64,000 bases of DNA. Source: Coprousia sp963931435 (GTDB taxonomy: Bacteria > Actinomycetota > Coriobacteriia > Coriobacteriales > Coriobacteriaceae). Within the stretch, counting starts at the first letter, position 1; the number at the start of each line of letters is the position of its first letter. The stretch is from NCBI GenBank assembly GCA_963931435.1, contig OZ007012.1, positions 62,001 through 126,000 on the forward strand, given 5' to 3'. Positions 58,687-64,000 of the stretch are shown one piece after another. Position numbers and translations under genes: made by a program. The notes under the pieces are model-generated. The model saw only the letters and a list, made by a program, of their open reading frames with translations, did not search any database and had not been told where the DNA came from.

Positions 58687-60030
58687 ATGAAGGTCAAGGT
58701 CAAAAGCCGCGGCGACAAGCGCGACCTGCTGATCGAGGTGCGCGGCGATGCCGGCGAGCAGATCGATTACGCCGACGTCGACCGCCTGCAGCGCGCGGGC
58801 GATGCGCTCATCGCGCCCGAGACCGATCGGCGCGGCGACGCCTGGGTGCTCTCCTATACGGTGCCGGGCTACGTGTGTCTGCGCTCCTCTTCCGAGCGTG
58901 CCGTCGGGCGTCCCCAGTTCGAGCGGACGCTGCGCTCGGTGCTCGCGGCGTGCCGGGCGTGCGAGCGCGAGCGGCTGGCGCGACGGCGCGTGCTGTTCGA
59001 CCCGCAGTGGGTCGCGTTCAACCCGGCGAGCGGCAAGATGCGGTTCGCCTACGTCCCCCTCGCGGCTGCTTGGGCGCCCTTCGAGGTGAGCGAGCTCCTC
59101 ATCTGGCTGGGCACCCACCTGGAGGCGGCCGACGGCGCCGCGTGGGAGCTCATGGAGCGCACGCTCAACTACGCCCGGCTCTCGCGCGTGCTGGCCTGCG
59201 TCGACTTCGAGGCGTTCCTCATCGGGTGCGGGGCCATGGCCTCGACCGGTGCCACGGGGGCGCTGGGATCCATGGTGGATGACGACAGGCCCCGTCCCGT
59301 CGAGGCGCCGGCGCCGCGCGGCTTCGATTTCGTGCGTCTGGCGTCGCAGGTGGGCGCCGATGACGTGTCGCGCGCGGGGCGCGATGCGGGCGGCGCGCGC
59401 TCCGGGGCCGATGCGCGCGGTGCCCGCGTCGGATCATCGGGCCGTGGGGTCTCCGGTGCCCGCTCCGGGACTTCGAGCTGTGGAACCCACGGCGCCTGCG
59501 TCGGGGCATCGGGCTATGGGTCCCGCGAGGCCCGCGCCGGGGCGCCCGTTCGCGAAGTCTCCGCCTCTCCGCGGGGCGCTTCGACGGCGCCGGGCGCTGG
59601 GGCGGGCTCGAGCCCGTCGACCGCGCGCGACACGTCGTATGCCCCCATGGGCGCATCCGCCTCCGCCGGCGCCCTGCGGGAGTCCGGCTCATCGGGCCCC
59701 TCGTTCTCATCTGCCCCCGGCTTCTCGGCCTCCTCGGTTCTCTCGGTGGTGGTGCGGCGCGTCTCCACGGGCGAGCGCTGGCGCCTTGCCTGCGGCCAGT
59801 ACCGCATGGGGCGCGAGGAGGATTGCGAGATCCCGCTCACGGGCAACAGCTCCCTGAGCCGGCACCACGCGCTTCTCACCGTGTCCGCGCGGGGCCTCGT
59901 CGTGCGCGACGAGGGCTCAGCCAACGGGACGTACGTGGAGGGCTCGCGCGTCGCGACGGGAGAGGACGTGCCCGTGCGTCCGGGTGGCTGGTTCGCCCTC
60001 TCCAACGAGCGCTTCGTGCTGGAGGCGTGA
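58687..60030 (+). CDS. EssB-like (DUF6382) protein with C-terminal FHA domain
   Basis: A 447-residue protein. Its N-terminal about 190 residues match the EssB-like/DUF6382 pattern of the protein at 35415 (LIEVRGDAGEQIDYADVDRL, LLIWLGTHLEAADGAAWELM, RLSRVLACVDFEAFL). A Ser/Gly/Ala-rich linker leads to an FHA domain at the end (GQYRMGREEDCEIPLTGN, LSRHHALLTV, SANGTYVEG). No transmembrane segment is present, unlike real EssB, so it would be a soluble FHA-linked version. It is last in the T7SS operon, starting 4 bp after the YukD-like gene. ATG 58687. Confidence 0.75.
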   Translation: MKVKVKSRGDKRDLLIEVRGDAGEQIDYADVDRLQRAGDALIAPETDRRGDAWVLSYTVPGYVCLRSSSERAVGRPQFERTLRSVLAACRACERERLARRRVLFDPQWVAFNPASGKMRFAYVPLAAAWAPFEVSELLIWLGTHLEAADGAAWELMERTLNYARLSRVLACVDFEAFLIGCGAMASTGATGALGSMVDDDRPRPVEAPAPRGFDFVRLASQVGADDVSRAGRDAGGARSGADARGARVGSSGRGVSGARSGTSSCGTHGACVGASGYGSREARAGAPVREVSASPRGASTAPGAGAGSSPSTARDTSYAPMGASASAGALRESGSSGPSFSSAPGFSASSVLSVVVRRVSTGERWRLACGQYRMGREEDCEIPLTGNSSLSRHHALLTVSARGLVVRDEGSANGTYVEGSRVATGEDVPVRPGGWFALSNERFVLEA

Positions 60031-60090
60031 GCGGGCGATCTGCCGTTGGCGGAGCCGCCGGGCGTTGTCGCGGGCTGCGGAGCGCGCGGG

Positions 60091-60099
60091 TGCGATAAT
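60091..60099 (+). promoter_or_regulatory. Extended -10 promoter of the epimerase gene
   Basis: TGCGATAAT (TG 60091-60092, hexamer 60094-60099) is an extended -10 element 47 bp before ATG 60146. No good -35 is seen. Confidence 0.5.
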
Positions 60100-60145
60100 G
60101 GCCGCAGCAGCAATCTGCATCCACACCGTTCGAAAGGGGCTCTCC

Positions 60146-61027
60146 ATGGCAACCATCTCCCTCGCTTCGGGCGCGCTCACCGCCGCCGTCGACACCCAGG
60201 GCGCGCAGCTCACCAGCCTTGCGCTGGACGGCGCCGAGTATCTGTGGCAGGGCGACCCGCGCTGGTGGAACCGCCAGGCGCCGGTCCTGTTCCCCATCGT
60301 GGGCTCGATCCGCGACAATAAGGCGACCTCGGCCCAGGGGCCGATTTCGCTCGGCCGTCACGGCCTGGCGCGCAACTACGCGTACCGCGTCACCGAGCAG
60401 ACGGCGGATTCCGTGACCCTCGAGCTCACCGATGCGCCCGAGACGCGCGAGGTCTTCCCCTATGCCTTCCGTCTGAGCATGACCTACGCGCTCACGGGGC
60501 CGGCCACGCTCAAGCAGACCTTCCGCGTCGAGAACACCGGCGACGTCGTGTTGCCGTTCTCCGTGGGCGGGCATCCGGCGTTCAACGTCCCCGCGCCCGG
60601 CACCGAGGGCGAGACGTGGGAGGACTACGAGCTGGAGTTCGCCGAGCCGTGGACCTACGAGTCGCCGGTCGTCACCGATGACGGGCTGTGGTCCTACGGC
60701 ACCCTGAACCCCATCGTCAAGGACTCCGACCGCATGCCGCTCACGCGCGACGCGTTCCGGTTCGACACCATCATGCTCGAGGGCACGCCGGGCGACACCG
60801 TGACGATGCGCGGCACCAAAAGCGGGCGCGGGGTGCGCGTCGATTTCGCCGATTTCCCGTATCTGGGCATCTGGGCCGGCGACGGGGCGCCGTTCGTGGC
60901 GCTGGAGCCGTGGTATGGACACGCGACCCTCGATACCGAGGACGACGTGTTCGAGCACAAGCGTGGCATCATCATGCTCGAGCCCGGTGCCGTGGACAAG
61001 CGCTCCTTCACCATCACCCTGCTCTAG
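60146..61027 (+). CDS. Aldose 1-epimerase family protein
   Basis: A 293-residue protein of the galactose mutarotase superfamily (LacX/YihR-like). Visible features are an N-terminal EYLWQGDPRWWNRQAPVLFP segment, GRHGLARNYAYRV with the conserved His, VGGHPAFNVP with the second His, and a late FVALEPWYGHA segment with the catalytic Glu. Substrate could be a hexose such as galactose; unknown. ATG 60146 follows GAAAGGGG; the extended -10 promoter at 60091 makes it independent of the T7SS operon. Confidence 0.85.
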   Translation: MATISLASGALTAAVDTQGAQLTSLALDGAEYLWQGDPRWWNRQAPVLFPIVGSIRDNKATSAQGPISLGRHGLARNYAYRVTEQTADSVTLELTDAPETREVFPYAFRLSMTYALTGPATLKQTFRVENTGDVVLPFSVGGHPAFNVPAPGTEGETWEDYELEFAEPWTYESPVVTDDGLWSYGTLNPIVKDSDRMPLTRDAFRFDTIMLEGTPGDTVTMRGTKSGRGVRVDFADFPYLGIWAGDGAPFVALEPWYGHATLDTEDDVFEHKRGIIMLEPGAVDKRSFTITLL

Positions 61028-61397
61028 GTGTTCAGCGCCAAGACGTTGTTTACATCCGGAGGGTGACAAATTGGGAGGCCTCCCGCATGCTGTGGATTGC
61101 CTAGATCTGCAGCCGAGGGGAGCCCTCCCATGCCACAGCATCCTACGCAAGGCTCACGCCCAGGGGGCGGGAGACGCTGGTCTCCCACATAGAGTCCGGC
61201 GCCGGCGTCCCCGAGGCGGCTATTCGAACGCTTCTCATAATATGGTGATAAACCTCGTTGTACTGAGCTTGCGGACGCGTGTCGCGTACCGGCCGCTGTT
61301 TGTGTTGCCATCGCGTCATGCGACGCACCGGGGCATCTGTTCCGGGGTGACGGGGTGGGGTGCGCGGTTTCGCTATGAGACCTAGGGGAGTGATCGC
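61028..61397. other. Intergenic region with long-range hairpin, no gene
   Basis: ATGCTGTGG (61087 area) is repeated as complement CCACAGCAT (61133 area), with GGGAGGCCTCCC and CCCTCCC pieces around it, making a possible large hairpin after the epimerase. Otherwise nothing coding is convincing. The start of the gene at 61398 is preceded by GGGGAG. Confidence 0.4.
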
Positions 61398-61871
61398 ATG
61401 TTGCTCGCATCCGCGTTGGCGGCGATGGCGGGGGCGCTGCTGCTCGCGCTGTTCAACCCCTATATCGGCATCTTCGCGCTCTTCGATGGCGTTGCGCTCT
61501 TCATAGTCGTTGTCGGCGCCATCATCGCCGGCGTCCATGGCCATCGCCTGGATGCCGACGGGCGGGGCGCCGGCGGGGCGCCCGGATGGGCTTCTGCCTA
61601 CGCTCTGCGGATGGCGGCGGTGATTGCCCGCATCTGCGCGATCCTCTCCGCGACCGTATTCGCCGGCGCCGAGGGGCTCGTCATGCTCGTGCTGCGGCAG
61701 CAGGGGCGCTATGCGCTTCCCGTCGAGCTGATTCCCTCCGATGTGGCACAGACCATATCGCTCGTCCTGTTCGCCGGGCGTCTCTTGGCGGGAGTCGTCG
61801 CGGCGGTGCTCCTGTGGCGCCTCTCGGGCAGATGGCTGCGGCGCGCCCGTTCGTACCGGACGGATGGATAG
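61398..61871 (+). CDS. Small membrane protein of unknown function
   Basis: A 157-residue protein with four hydrophobic segments: ALAAMAGALLLALFNPYIGI, LFDGVALFIVVVGAIIAGV, VIARICAILSATVFAGAEGL and LVLFAGRLLAGVVAAVLLW. It has a charged C-terminus (RRARSYRTDG). No domain I recognise. ATG 61398 follows GGGGAG. It lies immediately upstream of the second IS copy, whose insertion is in the intergenic space 3' to it, so the gene is intact. Confidence 0.65.
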   Translation: MLLASALAAMAGALLLALFNPYIGIFALFDGVALFIVVVGAIIAGVHGHRLDADGRGAGGAPGWASAYALRMAAVIARICAILSATVFAGAEGLVMLVLRQQGRYALPVELIPSDVAQTISLVLFAGRLLAGVVAAVLLWRLSGRWLRRARSYRTDG

Positions 61872-61973
61872 CCGCCTCCCAAGTTGCCCCACGCGTCTCG
61901 CCTTCTGCCCGCATCGCTTGGCGCCGAGGCTCATCAATCCGATATTTGCGTAGCCGAGCATCCGATACTTTCG

Positions 61974-63539
61974 GGCTCTTCGGTGGTTTCTGTGGGAGAG
62001 ATTCCGGCATAGGCCCAGCTCAGCGGGCGAAAACAACGATCTGGAACTGAAACGGCCCCGGGAGGGGCCGTTTCCGCGTCATCCGCCTATGATTGCTAAG
62101 CCAAATTCAGACAACCGAAGAGGTGTGACGCATGAAGAGTCTACTACTTCTCGCCCTCGGTCTGGCCCGCACGGTCGTCCTGGGCGCGCGCATCGAGGCC
62201 GAGCGCATCGTCGTGAGCGTCCGGCCCTACAAGCGCGAGCAGCGCCGCTGCCCCGTATGCGGCAGGGCCTGCGACTTCTACGACATGGCGAACCGCGGGG
62301 CCCCCAGGCTGTGGAGGGCGATGGACCTGGCGCGCTCGGCCTGCTACCTGGAGTACGCGCCCTGCAGGGTGCGCTGCCCGGAGCACGGCGTGCGCACCGA
62401 GGCCGTCCCCTGGGCGCGGCACGGGGCGCGCTTCACGCGCGACTTCGAGGACTGGGTGGCGTGGCTGGCGGTCCGCTGCACCGCCTCGGCGGTCTCCGAG
62501 CTCGCCCGCGTCGAGTGGCACAGCGTGGGCGGCGTGTGCAGGCGCGTCTACGCCGAGCTGGAGGCCGCGCGCGGCGCCTCGAGGTTCGACGGCGTGCGCC
62601 GCATCGGCATCGACGAGACGTCGTACAAGAAGGGCCACAAGTACGTCACGGTGGTCGTCGACCACGACCGCGGCTGCCTCATCTGGGCGCACGAGGGCAC
62701 CGGCAAGGACGTGCTCAACCTGTTCCTCGACGAGCTCACGCGCGAGCAGAGGCGCGCCATAGAGGTGGTGACCGCCGACGGCGCGAGGTGGATAAGGCAG
62801 CTGGTCAAGCGCCGCTGCCCCAACGCGAGGTGGGTCATGGACCCCTTCCACGTGGTCCAGTGGATGAACGACGCGCTCGACGCCGTGCGCTGCGAGGAGT
62901 GGAACGCCGCCAGGGCCGCCGCCAGGGCCGCCAGGCCCAGGCCCGAGGGCAAGCGCGGCAGGCCTGCCAAAGGCGAGCTGCCGCCCGAGGAGGTCAGGGC
63001 GCTCGAGGAGGAGGCGGCCTCCATCAAGGGCAGCCGCTACGCGCTCGTGAAGAACCCCGAGGACCTCACCGACGGCCAGAGGGCGAGGCTCGAGGCGCTC
63101 AAGAAGAGGGCCGGCTCGCGGCTGGTCAGGGCCTGGGAGCTCAAGGAGGACCTGCGGGCCGTCTTCCGGGCAGCCGACGGCTCCGAGGCCGCCGAGCTGC
63201 TCGACGACTGGATGCACAGGGCCGCCTACTGCAAGATCGCCAAGGTCGTCGCCGTGGAGAAGAAGGTGCGCCGCCGGCGCGACGACATCATCGCCGCAGT
63301 CGAGCTCGGCATCAGCAACGGGCGCGTAGAGGCCATCAACAACAAGATCAAGGTGGCGGTGAGGATGGGCTACGGCTTCCGCAACACCGACAACCTCGTG
63401 GCCCTGCTCATGCTCAGGTGCGGCGACTGCCAGCCCCAGCTCCCGGGTCGCCCGGTGAAGGCGAGGAAGAAGGGCGTGAAGGGAGCGAAGAGCGTTGCTG
63501 CCTAGGCTAGCCCCTTGTCACACAAACTACCGAAGCCTC
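61974..63539 (+). mobile_element. ISL3-family insertion sequence, copy 2 (1566 bp)
   Basis: Same length and terminal repeats as the copy at 42296 (begins GGCTCTTCGGTGG, ends CTACCGAAGCCTC). It is flanked by the perfect 8-bp target duplication TACTTTCG (61966-61973 and 63540-63547). The palindrome GAAACGGCCCC/GGGGCCGTTTC is at 62049-62074. It is in opposite orientation to copy 1 and sits between a small membrane protein and prfA, in non-coding DNA. Confidence 0.93.
62132..63505 (+). CDS. ISL3-family transposase, copy 2
   Basis: 457 residues, same as the copy at 42330 apart from Ala in KVAVRM (codon GCG at 63356-63358) where the other has Thr. The zinc-binding N-terminus, helix-turn-helix and catalytic DDE segments (GIDETSYKKG, TADGARW, NGRVEAINNK) are intact. 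Start ATG 62132 follows GAGGTGTGACGC. A full-length, apparently functional transposase. Confidence 0.95.
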   Translation: MKSLLLLALGLARTVVLGARIEAERIVVSVRPYKREQRRCPVCGRACDFYDMANRGAPRLWRAMDLARSACYLEYAPCRVRCPEHGVRTEAVPWARHGARFTRDFEDWVAWLAVRCTASAVSELARVEWHSVGGVCRRVYAELEAARGASRFDGVRRIGIDETSYKKGHKYVTVVVDHDRGCLIWAHEGTGKDVLNLFLDELTREQRRAIEVVTADGARWIRQLVKRRCPNARWVMDPFHVVQWMNDALDAVRCEEWNAARAAARAARPRPEGKRGRPAKGELPPEEVRALEEEAASIKGSRYALVKNPEDLTDGQRARLEALKKRAGSRLVRAWELKEDLRAVFRAADGSEAAELLDDWMHRAAYCKIAKVVAVEKKVRRRRDDIIAAVELGISNGRVEAINNKIKVAVRMGYGFRNTDNLVALLMLRCGDCQPQLPGRPVKARKKGVKGAKSVAA

Positions 63540-63637
63540 TACTTTCGTCACCAAATTGCCGATATTATCGTTATCGGCGCGCAGGGCCTGATGCGCCCCG
63601 CGAGCTGGGTGGATCCGTGGTGTGTCTGCGAAGGGGC

Positions 63638-63665
63638 TTGCCCGGGGCAGGGGAGCGGGTATCAT
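63638..63665 (+). promoter_or_regulatory. Promoter of the prfA transcript
   Basis: TTGCCC (63638-63643) and TATCAT (63660-63665) are 16 bp apart. Transcription would start near 63672 and give a 165-nt leader including a tiny ORF. Confidence 0.6.
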
Positions 63666-63689
63666 GGAGGACCGAGAGAAAGGGAGCGC

Positions 63690-63716
63690 ATGTACCTGCG
63701 ATTCGACATGTTCTAG
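63690..63716 (+). CDS. Eight-codon leader ORF ending in UAG, upstream of prfA
   Basis: ATG 63690 is preceded by a strong AAAGGGAG. It encodes MYLRFDMF and ends at TAG (63714-63716), followed by C. It lies in the leader of prfA and could act as a regulatory leader peptide. Too short for family assignment; described from sequence only. Confidence 0.5.
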   Translation: MYLRFDMF

Positions 63717-63835
63717 CTGGGATCCGTCCCGCCGCACGCGCGGCCCCGCCTGCGCGGCCTGCCGCCGCGCCACCCATGCCGAACACACGCCGGACGCGCC
63801 AAGAGTCGTTCCGGCCCGAAATCGAAGGATGCACC

Positions 63836-64000
63836 ATGCGCGACAAGCTCGAAAAACTCATCGCCGCCTACGAGGAGCTCGAGAAGAAGCTCTCCGACCC
63901 CTCCGTGGCCTCCGACATCAAGGAGTACACCCGTCTCAACAAGGAGTACGCGCACCAGACCCCGCTCGTGGCGGCGGCGCGCGCGTACCTCGCCGCGCTC
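63836..64000 (+). CDS. prfA: Peptide chain release factor 1, N-terminal part
   Basis: The first 55 residues of RF1 (MRDKLEKLIAAYEELEKKLS, then DPSVASDIKEYTRLNKEY), which agree with the N-terminal coiled coil of RF1 and not with RF2. The rest, including the PxT (stop codon-reading) and GGQ motifs, lies outside the window. RF1 reads UAA and UAG. ATG 63836 follows GAAGGA at 6 nt. The gene is preceded by a GC-rich leader and the short ORF at 63690. Confidence 0.85.
   Translation, partial: MRDKLEKLIAAYEELEKKLSDPSVASDIKEYTRLNKEYAHQTPLVAAARAYLAAL

Noticed and set aside
63540..63690. Gene disrupted by the second IS copy
   Set aside because: Joining the flanks after removing the IS and one TACTTTCG copy gives no plausible coding frame; the site is intergenic.
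1..64000. tRNA, rRNA or integrase-type attachment sites
   Set aside because: No cloverleaf, rRNA segment, integrase or tRNA-flanked repeat was noticed on either strand by eye; a tRNAscan or Infernal run was not possible.

Overview
The window is GC-rich (visibly well above 60 percent), gene-dense DNA that reads like a gut Coriobacteriia chromosome, most likely Collinsella or a close relative. That assignment is an inference from base composition, from the mixture of actinobacterial and Firmicutes-type families, and from the gene content (Ech-type hydrogenase, flavodiiron protein, IS of the ISL3 family, LPXTG-like and fibro-slime surface proteins). No rRNA, tRNA or CRISPR array was seen.

Layout. 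1-5.3 kb: zinc-ribbon membrane proteins, a Tat-type lipoprotein and a broken fibro-slime adhesin. 5.3-5.8 kb: a DUF6504-type gene under a LexA-box promoter. 5.9-13.6 kb: nagA, an orphan Wadjet JetD-like protein bracketed by two large inverted repeats, a histidine phosphatase, a CorA-type transporter, an aminotransferase remnant, an orphan IS3-OrfA-like HTH protein and the flavodiiron protein fprA. 14.1-19.9 kb: a five-gene energy-converting [NiFe] hydrogenase operon in which the EchA-like and EchB-like membrane subunits are one polypeptide. 20.4-28.6 kb: asnB, two tandem MurE-like ligases, the fused methyltransferase RlmKL and an antitoxin with a decayed toxin. 28.8-33.2 kb: a MarR regulator with a heterodimeric ABC exporter, in overlapping frames.

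33.4-60.0 kb is the most distinctive region. It is one phosphothreonine-signalling and type VII secretion locus: two Ser/Thr kinase-like proteins, a PP2C phosphatase, five FHA-domain proteins, a membrane protein carrying ten SEAPT repeats that look like FHA ligands, a large surface protein (interrupted by an IS), zinc-ribbon membrane proteins, and a Firmicutes-style T7SSb cluster (WXG100 protein, EssC, DUF4176, two small helical partners, an LXG-type effector, a YukD/EsaB-like protein and an EssB-like FHA protein). A palindrome, TGTTGCGCAACA, recurs three times, each 70-95 bp upstream of the first gene of a transcription unit in this locus, which suggests a shared regulator.

The last part holds an aldose 1-epimerase-like gene, a small membrane protein, a second virtually identical copy of the ISL3 element, and the start of prfA. 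The prfA leader carries an eight-codon ORF ending in UAG, a codon read by RF1, the product of prfA itself. The two IS copies are both 1566 bp, with different perfect 8-bp target duplications, so transposition was recent; removing one copy restores a continuous 1428-codon surface-protein gene.
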